Assembly (NCBI RefSeq): GCF_000235605.1
Contig: NC_016584.1
Location: forward strand, 4,260,001-4,324,000
Direction of reading: 5' to 3'
Source: Desulfosporosinus orientis DSM 765
GTDB taxonomy: Bacteria > Bacillota > Desulfitobacteriia > Desulfitobacteriales > Desulfitobacteriaceae
Length of the DNA stretch: 64,000 nt
The notes under the pieces are model-generated. The model saw only the letters and a program-made list of their open reading frames with translations, did not search any database and was not told the origin of the DNA. Of this stretch, positions 8,035-17,561 are shown one piece after another. How positions within the stretch are numbered: the stretch's first letter is position 1; each line of letters begins with the position of its first letter. A program made the position numbers and the translations under genes.

Positions 8035-8781
8035 ATGGAAGAACTAAGAAATATCAACATTTCCGGAACAGGAAAAATCAACGGCGGTAAATTTGCTGAA
8101 GTGAGTATTTCCGGTTTGGGCCAAATTTTAAGCGACCTAGAAGCTAACAGGATTGAGATATCCGGCATGGGGACGATCAAAGGAAACGTCAAAACCCAGC
8201 GCTTTTTGACCAGCGGCAACGGCACTGTAGAAGGACTTTTGGAAGGTTCCGATCTGGATACATCTGGAAACTTTAAAGTCAACGGACCTGTCAACGTCAA
8301 AGAAATCAGGATTCAAGGCCGGAACCGCTTTAATGACAGTGTTAAAGCAGAAAAAATCACCTGCACAGGTTATCTTAGCGTGGGTAAGGATCTGGAGACA
8401 GAAGACTTTCGCTGCAGCGGTTCATTTGCTGTAGAGGGATTACTTAACGCTAATAAGGTCGAAATTGAGATAAACGGCTTTTGCTATGCTCGCGAAATTG
8501 GCTGCGAAGAAATTCGGGTCGAGAAATCCTCCTCCATGGTTCCCTTACATTTCTTGCATAAATTAATCACTCCTTTTCTAGGACCAAAGCGTGAACTCAA
8601 TAAGCTCACAGCTAATGTGTTGGAAGGTACCATAGTGAATATCTGTGATACTCAAGCCAAAATCGTCCGAGGTAATAAGGTCAGGATTGGCCCCGGCTGC
8701 AACATTGGGGTAGTGGAGTATTCCGAAGAGCTGGAAGTGGATGAAGAAGCTGTTGTTGAGAAACAGATACTAATCAGCTAG
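8035..8781 (+). CDS. bactofilin-family protein (second of two)
   Basis: 248 residues, 14 bases after the first bactofilin, behind AAGGAG. It shows the same beta-helix repeat (INISGTGKINGGKFAEVSIS, then VSISGLGQILSDLEA). A central break (about 170-195, MVPLHFLHKLITPFLGPK) matches the one in its partner, and both proteins end in a similar IGPGCNIGVVEY/IGPCCEIGTVEY strand. It should form the same filaments, perhaps mixed with the first. B. subtilis YhbE and YhbF are the likely equivalents (BacE/BacF). The stop codon is amber (TAG). Confidence 0.85.
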   Translation: MEELRNINISGTGKINGGKFAEVSISGLGQILSDLEANRIEISGMGTIKGNVKTQRFLTSGNGTVEGLLEGSDLDTSGNFKVNGPVNVKEIRIQGRNRFNDSVKAEKITCTGYLSVGKDLETEDFRCSGSFAVEGLLNANKVEIEINGFCYAREIGCEEIRVEKSSSMVPLHFLHKLITPFLGPKRELNKLTANVLEGTIVNICDTQAKIVRGNKVRIGPGCNIGVVEYSEELEVDEEAVVEKQILIS

Positions 8782-8878
8782 GAGATTCAAAGAAGCCTTC
8801 TTCTTCCCCTTTATCTTAAAGTGTTGAAGGAGAATGCTTCAGTAGATAATACTTTATTGCACAAGAAGGAGACAGGCT

Positions 8879-9853
8879 ATGGAAGACTTAATCATTGAAA
8901 CTAAAAACCTACGCAAAACCTTTGTAGCCAAAATTAAGGGAAAGAAGGAATTTCTCGAAGCGGTCAAAGGCATCAATTTATCGGTAAAGAAAGGAGAAAT
9001 CTTTGGTTTTCTCGGCCCCAATGGTGCTGGAAAATCCACTACTCAAAAAATGCTTGCCACATTGCTTCTGCCCACCAGCGGAGAAGCCAAAATCAATGGA
9101 TATGAGTTAACAAGGCAGCAACAGCAAATACGCCAGAACATTGGTTACGTCAGCCAAGCCGGCGGAACAGACTCCATGTCCACAGGGCTCGAAAATTTAA
9201 TTTTGCAAGCCCAGCTTTATGGACTCGATGATAAAACCGCAAAGCAACGGGCTGTGGAATTTATCGAGCGTTTTCAAATGGGTTCCTTTGCTGATCGCCG
9301 CGCAGACAGCTATTCAGGAGGTCAGCGCCGCCGTTTGGATTTGGCACTGGGAATGATTCACCATCCAGATGTATTACTATTGGATGAACCCACCGTAGGT
9401 CTTGATCCACAAAGCAGAGCGTACTTGTGGGATGAGATAAAGAAGTTACGCAATGAAGGCATCACGGTCCTGCTCACGACCCACTATCTAGATGAAGCAG
9501 ACAAACTCTGTGACCTAGTCGCAATAATCGACCATGGTGAAATCGTCGCTCAAGGAACTCCCGCGCAATTAAAATGTGACATTGGTGCTGATTCTATTGT
9601 TTTTGGTTTTACGTCAAACCATTTAGCTCTGCAGGCCCAAAAACTGTTAGCCCAGTGCACTCGCGTTGAAAAGAATCAGATCACCGGTAATTATCTTCAC
9701 TTATTCATTAAAGATGGAGAACGAGTGTTGCCCGATCTCTTGCGCCAGCTTGATGCAAAAGAGTTGGAAGTTCAAAGCATTGCTGTGTCAAAGCCCAGTC
9801 TGGACGACGTGTTCTTAAAACATACCGGTCGGTCATTAAGGGAGGATCATTAA
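8879..9853 (+). CDS. ABC-2 exporter ATP-binding protein (DrrA-like)
   Basis: 324 residues behind AAGGAG. Walker A is GPNGAGKST (about 48-56), the signature is YSGGQRRRLDLAL (about 145-157), Walker B is LLLDEPTVGLD (about 166-176), and the switch His is in TTHYLDEAD. A long C-terminal extension (about 235-320) is typical of daunorubicin-type (DrrA) subunits. It pairs with the permease that begins one base after its stop. The class exports drugs, lipids or polymers, and the substrate here is unknown. It is not obviously part of the bactofilin operon, since about 100 bases intervene. Confidence 0.9.
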   Translation: MEDLIIETKNLRKTFVAKIKGKKEFLEAVKGINLSVKKGEIFGFLGPNGAGKSTTQKMLATLLLPTSGEAKINGYELTRQQQQIRQNIGYVSQAGGTDSMSTGLENLILQAQLYGLDDKTAKQRAVEFIERFQMGSFADRRADSYSGGQRRRLDLALGMIHHPDVLLLDEPTVGLDPQSRAYLWDEIKKLRNEGITVLLTTHYLDEADKLCDLVAIIDHGEIVAQGTPAQLKCDIGADSIVFGFTSNHLALQAQKLLAQCTRVEKNQITGNYLHLFIKDGERVLPDLLRQLDAKELEVQSIAVSKPSLDDVFLKHTGRSLREDH

Positions 9854-9854
9854 A

Positions 9855-10616
9855 GTGAAAATGTTACGCGAGACAAAGTTAATGTTCATCCGAAGCATGC
9901 AGCATACCCTGCGCAATCCCATTTGGCTCTTCCTCAATTTGTTTCAACCTCTATTATATCTATTTCTGTTCATGCCGCTTTTGAAAGGCTTAGGGGGAGT
10001 GCCAGGTTTGCCGGAAGGCAGGACAGTGGAAGTATTCATACCTGGTTTGTTAGTCATGCTGGCTTTATTCGGATCTGCTTTTGTCGGTTTCGGTCTTGTC
10101 GATGAAATCCGTACGGGAGTGATTGAGCGCCTTTTAGTCACCCCGATCAATAGAACGGCGATCATGTTAGGCCGAATTTTAAAAGATGTCGTTGTGCTCC
10201 TGGTGCAATGCAGCTTAATCACTCTATTTGCTCTTCCTTTTGGATTAAGAGTCAACATCGGAGGGTTTCTGATCTCCTTGCTGCTCTACGCAATAATTGC
10301 AATTGCAATGGCCTCAATGTCATATGCCTTCGCACTAGTCTTCAAGTCTGAAGATACCCTTGCTTCGACACTCAATACTATAGCTTTACCTATTTCTTTG
10401 CTGTCGGGGATTATGTTACCCCTGGCCTTAGCTCCTCTTTGGCTCAGAAATCTGGCTAAAATCAATCCTCTTTCCTATGCTGTGAATGCTTCTCGCGCCT
10501 TATTTTCCGGCTATCTATGGAATGGAGACATTACCATAGGTTTCATTATTATTGGCTTACTTGCCATTATCACCTTTTGCTGGTCTGTTCGATCCCTTAA
10601 TAAAATGGCTGCCTAA
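9855..10616 (+). CDS. ABC-2 exporter permease (DrrB-like)
   Basis: 253 residues from GTG 9855; an ATG two codons later is an alternative. It has six predicted membrane segments. The segment near residue 85 (GVIERLLVTPINRTAIMLGR) is the classical ABC2_membrane coupling region, E-R-L-x-V-T-P. With the ATPase before it, it forms a two-gene exporter. It converges on another ABC operon, and the two stop codons lie only about 5 bases apart, with no clear terminator between. Confidence 0.88.
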   Translation: MKMLRETKLMFIRSMQHTLRNPIWLFLNLFQPLLYLFLFMPLLKGLGGVPGLPEGRTVEVFIPGLLVMLALFGSAFVGFGLVDEIRTGVIERLLVTPINRTAIMLGRILKDVVVLLVQCSLITLFALPFGLRVNIGGFLISLLLYAIIAIAMASMSYAFALVFKSEDTLASTLNTIALPISLLSGIMLPLALAPLWLRNLAKINPLSYAVNASRALFSGYLWNGDITIGFIIIGLLAIITFCWSVRSLNKMAA

Positions 10617-10621
10617 GGGAA

Positions 10622-11617
10622 TTATATTACACCTTCCTTGACTCCACTCTCGTAAATATTACGAATCATTACCTCAATCTCCGGGTCCTGGATGGATAAG
10701 TCCTTAACTTCATAACTCTCCGAGATTTGGCTAATCAATTGGGAAGCACTCATCACATCGCGATTAAACTGCAGCCAATAGCGGTTTCCTTCTTGTTTGA
10801 TGATATTTGCCCCTTTAACTGTAAAGTTCATAGTCTCCTCTTCCAGATCAATAATTAAAACCCGCTCTTTTCCAAACTTTTCTTTGATTTTTGCCAATTC
10901 ACCGTCATACATCACTTGCCCATGATCAATTAAAATCATCCTTTGACAAAGCTTTTCAATATCGGACATGTCGTGGGTCGTGAGGATGACAGTAACCCCT
11001 CTCTCCCGGTTAATTTCCCGGATGAAGTTCCTCATTCGTTCTTTGGCCACTACATCTAAGCCAATCGTTGGCTCATCCAGAAATAGGATGACAGGATCAT
11101 GAAGTAAGGACGCGGCAATGTCTGCCCTCATTCTTTGACCCAAGGATAATTGACGTACAGGTGTTTGCAAAAACTCCTCTAAACCCAATATGTCGGAAAA
11201 TCGAGCCATGTTTTTCCGGTAACGATCATAAGGAATTTGAAATACCTGACGCAACAGTTCAAAAGATTCAATGGTGGGAAGATCCCACCAAAGTTGACTG
11301 CGCTGGCCAAAAACCACTCCTATTTGCCGGGCATTCTTTTGGCGTTCTTTGAAGGGCATAATATCATTAACTCGGATATCACCCGAGGTCGGAACAAGAA
11401 TCCCAGTGAGCATTTTTATCGTAGTCGACTTGCCTGCTCCATTGGGGCCGATATATCCCACAATCTCCCCTGTGTTTACAGCAAAGGAAATATCCTGCAC
11501 AGCCAGTTTCGTCGTATATTCTCTATGAAATAAACTTCGCAATGCTCCCTTAATTCCCTCTTGGCGTTTAGCAATCTTAAACTCCTTGGAGAGATGGTTA
11601 ACCTCTATCAAACTCAT
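10622..11617 (-). CDS. ABC exporter ATP-binding protein (partner of ABC2_membrane_6 permeases)
   Basis: 331 residues from ATG 11617 behind GGGAGGC. Walker A GPNGAGKSTTIKML (about 57-70), signature LSLGQRMRADIAASL (about 154-168), Walker B LFLDEPTIGLDV (about 175-186), H-loop TTHDMSD. A Q-loop region VFGQRSQLWWDLP is typical of the NatA-like group that works with two unlike permeases. It is the last gene of a three-gene minus-strand operon (permease, permease, ATPase). Confidence 0.9.
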   Translation of the reverse strand: MSLIEVNHLSKEFKIAKRQEGIKGALRSLFHREYTTKLAVQDISFAVNTGEIVGYIGPNGAGKSTTIKMLTGILVPTSGDIRVNDIMPFKERQKNARQIGVVFGQRSQLWWDLPTIESFELLRQVFQIPYDRYRKNMARFSDILGLEEFLQTPVRQLSLGQRMRADIAASLLHDPVILFLDEPTIGLDVVAKERMRNFIREINRERGVTVILTTHDMSDIEKLCQRMILIDHGQVMYDGELAKIKEKFGKERVLIIDLEEETMNFTVKGANIIKQEGNRYWLQFNRDVMSASQLISQISESYEVKDLSIQDPEIEVMIRNIYESGVKEGVI

Positions 11618-11649
11618 GAAAATAATGCCTCCCTAACCTAACTCCATCC

Positions 11650-12462
11650 TTATGAACCTGCACTTTTATACTTATTTAAACCCAACATCCAAAGTTGAAA
11701 GCAAAGCCAAAAGAAAACAGCACCAACTAAGATACTAAAAAAACCCCAGTAAGGGGGATAGATTCCCTTTGTTTTCCCCAATAAGAGAAGAGCTGGGAGA
11801 TAGTTGACAAAGGCAAAGGGCAGTATGAAGGTTACCAGTACCTGTACTACCCGGGGATAGATGGAGAGAGGATAGTTCATAAGGCTTTTCGCCGGCCACA
11901 TAACAACCCAATAAAAACGCTCCGAGCGAGTCGTCCAAAAGGCCATTGCCGAGATGGCAATTATAAGCCCTCCTTGAATGAGAGTTCCCCCAATCACCGC
12001 CCCCAGAAAAACAAACCACTGCCAAAGATTCCAATGCAGGCCCAGCCGGTTGTAAGCCATTGCCACCGCCACAACGCTAAAAAGAAACTGTCCAAAAGCA
12101 CCCACGTCAAATTTCATAGACATGAAGTGAAAAAAGGGATGAATCGGCCTGACCAAAAAGCGGTCAAAGGTTCCTTGAACAATAAATTGGTCCAAGGTCC
12201 GAAAGTGAAAAAAGAAAACGACACAGACTCCCCAAGATAACACGGACAGTGCAAACAAAAAGAGAAGTTCCCAGAAACTCCAGCCTTCAATGGCTCCAAA
12301 GGAATAGAGCAATACCCACATGGTAATCGCTGTACCGGCATAGGTCATAGCCCAGCCTAAAATATTCATAACAAAGGCATAACGGTATTGAAGCTGGGTC
12401 GTAATACTAACCCCAATCATATAGAAATACAATCTTATTCCTCTTAGCCAAGAGCGCAGCAT
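11650..12462 (-). CDS. ABC-2 family permease (ABC2_membrane_6 type), second subunit
   Basis: 270 residues from ATG 12462 behind GGGAGGGT, with six membrane segments. The loop FIVQGTFDRFLVRPIHPFFH (about 92-111) is the characteristic cytosolic coupling stretch of the PF06182-type permeases. It starts 3 bases after the other permease ends, and together they form a heterodimer served by the ATPase below. Substrate unknown. Confidence 0.85.
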   Translation of the reverse strand: MLRSWLRGIRLYFYMIGVSITTQLQYRYAFVMNILGWAMTYAGTAITMWVLLYSFGAIEGWSFWELLFLFALSVLSWGVCVVFFFHFRTLDQFIVQGTFDRFLVRPIHPFFHFMSMKFDVGAFGQFLFSVVAVAMAYNRLGLHWNLWQWFVFLGAVIGGTLIQGGLIIAISAMAFWTTRSERFYWVVMWPAKSLMNYPLSIYPRVVQVLVTFILPFAFVNYLPALLLLGKTKGIYPPYWGFFSILVGAVFFWLCFQLWMLGLNKYKSAGS

Positions 12463-12465
12463 TAA

Positions 12466-13272
12466 TTACCCTCCCTGAATGACAATTTTCATAGAGGCCT
12501 TAGCCCAAACATAACGAAGGATTGCATAACACACCACCAACCAGATGACTTGGGTCGAAAGTGCTTTCAGCAAGGCTTCACCCCTTAATTGTCCCACAAA
12601 AATGGAATTTGGCACAAAATATATCCCTTGAAAGGGCAGGTAACGAGCTACGTTTTCAAGCCAATCGGGAAAAAACCAGAGGGGAACCACGGAGCCCGAG
12701 AACAATGAGATAGAGAAATAAAAAATATCCTCGACACCTCCGGTTTCAACCAACCAAAAGGTAAATAAGCCAAAAGTCAGTTCGATACAATAGCGAATAA
12801 AATAACCTAGAACTGCCGAAAGAATGAATACAGCTCCCTGGGTAAAGGTTGTAGGCATTGCCGGACTGAAGATAAGAAAAATAACGGTATAAAGGGGCAG
12901 CACTGCCGTGAGAAAATAAAAGATGATACTCCCAAAATCTGTGAACAACATGCGTGTAGGATAATCATAGGGCTTGAGCATTTCCATGGCAATATCCCCG
13001 GTCCGTACCCGTTCCTGTATCTCCCAGAGGGGAGTCCCTGCGCCATGGATTCCCTGAAGTGCTTGGCTGATTAAAATATAGCTCAGCATAGAATGAAAGG
13101 AGACGCTTTCAACCGTTCCTCTTCCGCGATAAAGGGCATACCAAACAAACCCCCACATAAAGAGCATCATAATATTGCCCAGAATTCTTGTCCAAGCATC
13201 AAAGCGATACGCCGCTGCTCTTTGCATGGATTTACGAGTAAATACCCCATACATCCTTAATGTTCCGATCAT
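12466..13272 (-). CDS. ABC-2 family permease (ABC2_membrane_6 type), first subunit
   Basis: 268 residues if started at ATG 13272, which has GAGG 6 bases before it; a GTG 12 bases upstream lacks a site. It has six membrane segments and the coupling loop EIQERVRTGDIAMEMLKPYD (about 81-100), aligned in position with the partner's loop. It is first in the three-gene exporter operon. The promoter should lie in 13285-13378, but I see no clear -10/-35. Confidence 0.85.
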   Translation of the reverse strand: MIGTLRMYGVFTRKSMQRAAAYRFDAWTRILGNIMMLFMWGFVWYALYRGRGTVESVSFHSMLSYILISQALQGIHGAGTPLWEIQERVRTGDIAMEMLKPYDYPTRMLFTDFGSIIFYFLTAVLPLYTVIFLIFSPAMPTTFTQGAVFILSAVLGYFIRYCIELTFGLFTFWLVETGGVEDIFYFSISLFSGSVVPLWFFPDWLENVARYLPFQGIYFVPNSIFVGQLRGEALLKALSTQVIWLVVCYAILRYVWAKASMKIVIQGG

Positions 13273-13342
13273 AAGCAACCTCACTGGCCGATTTGACTAT
13301 GTAAAATGTCTAATCTTATATTGCCCTACTCAGGAATAAATA

Positions 13343-13371
13343 GCAAATCCAACCTTAGGGGGCTGGATTGC
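13343..13371 (-). terminator. terminator-like hairpin after the GH18 gene
   Basis: On the minus strand GCAATCCAGCC pairs with GGTTGGATTTGC with one bulge and a G-U pair, followed by TATTTATT. It lies 8 bases below the GH18 stop. Confidence 0.5.
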
Positions 13372-13378
13372 ATGGTAA

Positions 13379-14512
13379 CTATTTATGAGCCGAAGGGTAA
13401 TCTTTAAGAACATCAGACCAGAGAGAAGGATCTTCTATACCCAATTTCCAAATGGCGACTCCATGCAGTTGATTTTTCTTAGCAATCGTTAATTTCGCAG
13501 CCAGACTGCGAGTATTCTCTAAATAAATTTCATGGCGTATCCCGGCAGTGGTGAAGGTAAAATGAGGAACTTGCTGAGTTTCATCATAAAGGATGCTTAC
13601 GTTATTCTTCTTAGCCAATTCCACAGCTTTTGCATAGGTTAAATAGGTTGGCATGGTAGGCTTGTTTGATGCCCAGTTGCTGGCATAAACAGCCAGTCCC
13701 ATGACAATCTTTTCTTCCGGTATCTTGCCTTTGGCAAAATTGATAACCCTGTTAACCCAACCATAGGATGCTATAGGACCTTGAGTAGTGTCCACCCCAT
13801 GTTCTTCGTAAGTCATTAAGACCACTTGATCCGCTGCTTTACCAATTGCCGCATAATCAAAGGCTCCAGACCAGAGATCTTTGGGATCATCCTGGTACTT
13901 TGCAGCTATGGATACATTAAGAATTTTGTTTTTGGCTTTTAGGGCACTATTCAATTCTGCCAGAAAAGCGGAGTAGTCATTACGATCGTCGGCCGGAATC
14001 TTTTCAATATCTATGGCAATGCCATCCCAATGTTCTGTAATCGTGAGAGTTACAAGATTTTTAATAAAATCTGCACGAACATTCTTATTTGCCAAAACCT
14101 GATGGGCTAATTGTGAGTCAAAACCTTTCGCACCCAAATTATGGACTAAGGCATAAGCTTTTGCTCCGCCTTTTTGGGCAGCGTCCTTTAGGCTTAAATC
14201 CACATTCCCTACAGGCTTAGGATTTCCAGTGCCATCAAATGAGTACCAGAAAAAGGCTACTTCATCAAGGGCTTTAATATTCTTCGTCAATGAATCCTTC
14301 GATGCTTTTCCAAAATCCGTGTAAAAGCCCAAAACAACACGCTTTCCCGATCCCAATACATCGTCACGAGATGCTTCTGCTTCCGGAAGCTGTCCCTTTT
14401 CATCAGCATGCTGAGGAGAGCTCAACTGGGGTGAATTAACGCCTGAACAACCACTGAGTTCGAGCATTAGAATTATTATGAAGGCAATAATCAAAGTCAG
14501 ATACCGTTTCAT
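13379..14512 (-). CDS. GH18-family glycosidase, exported lipoprotein
   Basis: 377 residues from ATG 14512 behind AAGGAG. The signal peptide has lipobox LSGC (Cys22), followed by a Ser/Gln-rich linker and then a GH18 barrel (about 58-375). The catalytic strand reads DGIAIDIEKIP (about 165-175), with Glu as proton donor. The position that is usually Asp/Asn in D-G-x-D-x-D-x-E is Ala here, a variation also found among YaaH/SleL-like spore and cell-wall enzymes. Likely substrates are peptidoglycan or chitin-like glycans at the cell surface. It follows the histidine kinase gene by 23 bases, so the two are probably cotranscribed. Confidence 0.85.
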   Translation of the reverse strand: MKRYLTLIIAFIIILMLELSGCSGVNSPQLSSPQHADEKGQLPEAEASRDDVLGSGKRVVLGFYTDFGKASKDSLTKNIKALDEVAFFWYSFDGTGNPKPVGNVDLSLKDAAQKGGAKAYALVHNLGAKGFDSQLAHQVLANKNVRADFIKNLVTLTITEHWDGIAIDIEKIPADDRNDYSAFLAELNSALKAKNKILNVSIAAKYQDDPKDLWSGAFDYAAIGKAADQVVLMTYEEHGVDTTQGPIASYGWVNRVINFAKGKIPEEKIVMGLAVYASNWASNKPTMPTYLTYAKAVELAKKNNVSILYDETQQVPHFTFTTAGIRHEIYLENTRSLAAKLTIAKKNQLHGVAIWKLGIEDPSLWSDVLKDYPSAHK

Positions 14513-14535
14513 GCTTTATCTCCTTCGTCTTTCAG

Positions 14536-16689
14536 TTATCTGACGTTTATTGTGCCCTCTTGATTTAGCAATATGTAAGTGCCGTTAGGAATAGGAAAAC
14601 GCACAAAGAAAGTTGTTCCTCTGGGAGTGCTATGAATATCAATAGTTGCACCGTGACGTTCAACAATGCTGTAACAAATGCTTAGTCCCAGCCCGGTACC
14701 ATTCTCTTTTGTAGTAAAAAAAGGGGTTCCTAGCCTGTCCATGTATTCCGCTTGGATCCCACTGCCTTCGTCCTGAACAGAAAATACCACATGGTTATCT
14801 TCACAGTAGGTACGTAATGTTATAGTTCCGCCTGCCCCCATCGCCTCAATCCCATTGCGGCACAAATTTAGCACTAATTGAGAAATTTCCTCTGTATTCA
14901 AGAGAATATCCCGAGTAGGGCCTGGGGCAAACACAATTTTTTTATTCTGGGCATAAGTATCCGCTTCAAGAAGTGGATATAAACGATGCAAAATCTCATT
15001 GATATTCTGGTAACAACGCTCTGAGTCTGATTTTTTTGCCAGTGCTAAGTAGTCTGAGATAATCATGTTTGCTCTATCCAGTTCATCAATCATAAGTTTG
15101 AATGTAGGCTCTAGTGATTGAAACTCCCTTTTACTTCCCATCAGCTGGAGATATCCTCGTACGGTTGTTAAGGGATTTCGAATCTCGTGAGCGATCCCTG
15201 CTGCCATTTGTCCTACTAAATTTAGTCGTTCAAGATGCGTCATTTCTGTTTGTAAGCGCAGTAACTCTTGTTCGGCCTCTTTTCGATCTGTTACATCATA
15301 TAAAGTTCTTACTACGAGCCTTGAGCCATCGACATCGCGAATCAGCCTCATTGTAACCTCGTAAATCCGATTGTTAAAAAGTAATTCTTCCATTTTATCG
15401 AAATGCTCCTTCTGAAATACCTCCTTCAGCCGGCAGTGCTTACAAGGTTCTTTGCCGGCTGCTTCATAGCAAAATTTCCCCTCAGTCACTCCAAAGACTG
15501 AACTATAATTACGATTCACAAAGCGCACTTCATAATTTTCTTTCAAGACAATCACTAGGCCGGGAAGACTGTTAATTAAGTCATGCAAACGCAAATTATC
15601 TTCTTTAATCGCTTCGTGGGCTTTGCTTAATTGCTTTTGAATCTCTTTGATCTCCGTAATGTTTTGAAAGATAATAACGGTTCCCAATTCATCGCCAAAA
15701 TCATCCAGTAAGACCGATGAGGAAATGGAGACTGGGATCATCTCATTATTCTTTGAGATAATCTCTGTTTCGGATTTATTGGATATTCCCCGGGTAAATT
15801 GTTCCAGGTTATAATGAAAAAGCGACTTTATGGACAAACCCCTGATTTCATTTTTTTCGTATCCTAACAATCGGAGGGCACCGTTATTGGCGTTTAATAC
15901 TTTCCCGTCTTGGTCGGCAATAATCAACCCATCATTCATTATTTTTAAAACATCTAATACAACACTCTCCGTTGATAAGGTCATCAATTTATATTTGCTT
16001 GACGAATACCAAATTCCGCCAATCACTATTAAGATCGAAACCAGTGCGAGTTTCGGCATAGTTTCGATTCCTGATAATGGAAGAACAATATCCGTTATCG
16101 AACCAATTGCTAAAGCCGTAATGATTGAATAGGTTAAAACCTTGGCTTGCTTCCTGACCCTTTTCAATTTTGATTTTTTTCCAAATTGCACAATCAACCA
16201 AATACTGATTAGGGTGTAGATAATATAATTGATACTATAGAAGTTATCCCAAAATAATCCCTTCCCTTTCGGACTCAAGAATGCCCAGCCATAGGGAACC
16301 TGAACAATCTCACAAACAGTAATTTGTTTAATAAAATATAGATAAATTGAGATTATAGCAGGCACAAAAAGAGCAATGTGCTGCCATAATTTCTTCAAGT
16401 ACTTATCATTTTCCGTGAGATAAATGGATAAATATAAAAACTGGCTGGAAAATGATGACCAAAAAAGTGATGACAAGCGATTATAGAATGCTGCCCTTTC
16501 AGCACTTGTTGAACCTGACACTAAAGCATAACAAAAAGCCCAAAGTGAAAGATTTAAGCAAACTGTAAAAAAAATTTTGTTTATTTTACTTTTAGGGTCT
16601 TTGGAAAGAATGGTAATGCCCATAAAAATATAAACACTACTGCAAATTAAGTAAACAGTGATTATTACAATCAATGATGTCTCTCCCAT
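14536..16689 (-). CDS. membrane sensor histidine kinase with 7TM input and two PAS domains
   Basis: 717 residues. The N-terminus has seven membrane segments (about 5-230, 7TM-type sensor). Next come a PAS (about 240-345), a short coiled coil, and a second PAS (about 370-470) carrying C-x8-C-x2-C (FCYEAAGKEPCKHC). The kinase core has the phospho-acceptor His in GIAHEIRNPL (about 502-511), an N box LVLNLCRNGIEAM, G1 DEGSGI, and G2 KENGTGLGLSI. No response-regulator gene is adjacent, so it resembles KinA-E-type orphan kinases that feed a phosphorelay. It heads an operon with the GH18 lipoprotein. The cysteine cluster could bind a metal or sense redox; that is inference. Confidence 0.9.
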   Translation of the reverse strand: MGETSLIVIITVYLICSSVYIFMGITILSKDPKSKINKIFFTVCLNLSLWAFCYALVSGSTSAERAAFYNRLSSLFWSSFSSQFLYLSIYLTENDKYLKKLWQHIALFVPAIISIYLYFIKQITVCEIVQVPYGWAFLSPKGKGLFWDNFYSINYIIYTLISIWLIVQFGKKSKLKRVRKQAKVLTYSIITALAIGSITDIVLPLSGIETMPKLALVSILIVIGGIWYSSSKYKLMTLSTESVVLDVLKIMNDGLIIADQDGKVLNANNGALRLLGYEKNEIRGLSIKSLFHYNLEQFTRGISNKSETEIISKNNEMIPVSISSSVLLDDFGDELGTVIIFQNITEIKEIQKQLSKAHEAIKEDNLRLHDLINSLPGLVIVLKENYEVRFVNRNYSSVFGVTEGKFCYEAAGKEPCKHCRLKEVFQKEHFDKMEELLFNNRIYEVTMRLIRDVDGSRLVVRTLYDVTDRKEAEQELLRLQTEMTHLERLNLVGQMAAGIAHEIRNPLTTVRGYLQLMGSKREFQSLEPTFKLMIDELDRANMIISDYLALAKKSDSERCYQNINEILHRLYPLLEADTYAQNKKIVFAPGPTRDILLNTEEISQLVLNLCRNGIEAMGAGGTITLRTYCEDNHVVFSVQDEGSGIQAEYMDRLGTPFFTTKENGTGLGLSICYSIVERHGATIDIHSTPRGTTFFVRFPIPNGTYILLNQEGTINVR

Positions 16690-16822
16690 CTAAGTAGTAT
16701 TTATCATCAATTAGAGTTACAGTTCAGTTTCTTAATTAGGCTTCAAGGACACTATATTCCAATTTAGTGGCGAAATTTAGCGAAAAATGATTCTTATAAA
16801 TAAAAAAATCGTCGCAACGAGA

Positions 16823-16863
16823 ATACGCCTTTCAAACGTCTTTTTAGACGTTTAAAGGCGTAT
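16823..16863 (-). terminator. long hairpin downstream of the DUF2284 gene
   Basis: An 18-bp stem (16823-16841 with 16846-16863) is perfect apart from one bulged C and has a 4-T loop. The nearest T-run on the minus strand starts about 15 bases past the stem. On the plus side CTTTTTA follows directly. Likely a bidirectional terminator between the methyltransferase genes and the kinase gene. Confidence 0.65.
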
Positions 16864-16921
16864 CTTTTTATGCAATATTCTTTACCCGAGTGGTTTACTA
16901 CAGCAAAATCAAAGAAATTAG

Positions 16922-17485
16922 CTAGGACAATTTGAGATTAAACAAAATAAGACTGACGCATGATATAGTATTTTTGCCGTTATTATAGGACATACCGTAA
17001 CTCTTCTCCAAGGCCATGACATCAATCCCATAGGCTTCCACTGAAGATACCGCCTCTTCAGGAAATCGACACTCCTGACTATCCAAAAAGGCACAACGAC
17101 CACAGTAGGTACAGGGGCCCACGTTCAAAGGAAGAAATTCATCAAAAAACCTGCCACTCTTTATATAGTCCAATACCTTCCTGAGTATTTCGGTATGATT
17201 TTTGATGCCTTCCTGCATACCTTCATAATCGAAAGAGTCTTCGAGTGCATAGACTGTCTGAAATAATAATCCCTGTTTGAATTTCAGAGCCTTTTCTTTC
17301 AATTCATTAATAGGACCTACCCCAGGCGGACACATCCAATTTTTGTTATAACTTCCACAGGAATTTTGCTCACATTGCTTCCTGAAGTCCTCATCAAATT
17401 TAACATCTTCCACTGCGATAATTGCTGATTGATTAACCCCCATAGATTTTAACAAAGACATCAGCTGATGGGTATCCGAGCTCAT
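16922..17485 (-). CDS. DUF2284 cysteine-rich (predicted Fe-S) protein
   Basis: 187 residues from ATG 17485, which has AGAGGAG 8 bases ahead; an in-frame TTG 21 bases upstream contains that ribosome site and is rejected. DUF2284 landmarks are CEQNSCGSYNKNWMCPPGVG (about 28-47) and CTYCGRCAFLDSQECRFPEE (about 120-139), seven conserved cysteines suited to one or two Fe-S clusters. Proteins of this family often accompany corrinoid methyltransfer genes in acetogens and methanogens, but no role is proven. It is third in order after the corrinoid protein and the URO-D-type methyltransferase and ends in an amber codon. Confidence 0.8.
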   Translation of the reverse strand: MSSDTHQLMSLLKSMGVNQSAIIAVEDVKFDEDFRKQCEQNSCGSYNKNWMCPPGVGPINELKEKALKFKQGLLFQTVYALEDSFDYEGMQEGIKNHTEILRKVLDYIKSGRFFDEFLPLNVGPCTYCGRCAFLDSQECRFPEEAVSSVEAYGIDVMALEKSYGMSYNNGKNTISCVSLILFNLKLS

Positions 17486-17527
17486 AAATTCAACTCCTCT
17501 GCACAAGGCTTCAGAAGGACACGAATG

Positions 17528-17555
17528 ATGCCTTCGAAAAAAACTCCGAAGGCAT
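17528..17555 (-). other. intercistronic hairpin between URO-D and DUF2284 genes
   Basis: ATGCCTTCG and CGAAGGCAT form a perfect 9-bp stem with a 10-base loop containing a T-run on the minus strand. No T-run follows the stem. It may set the end of a processed transcript or lower expression of the DUF2284 gene. Confidence 0.45.
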
Positions 17556-17561
17556 TTAGTT

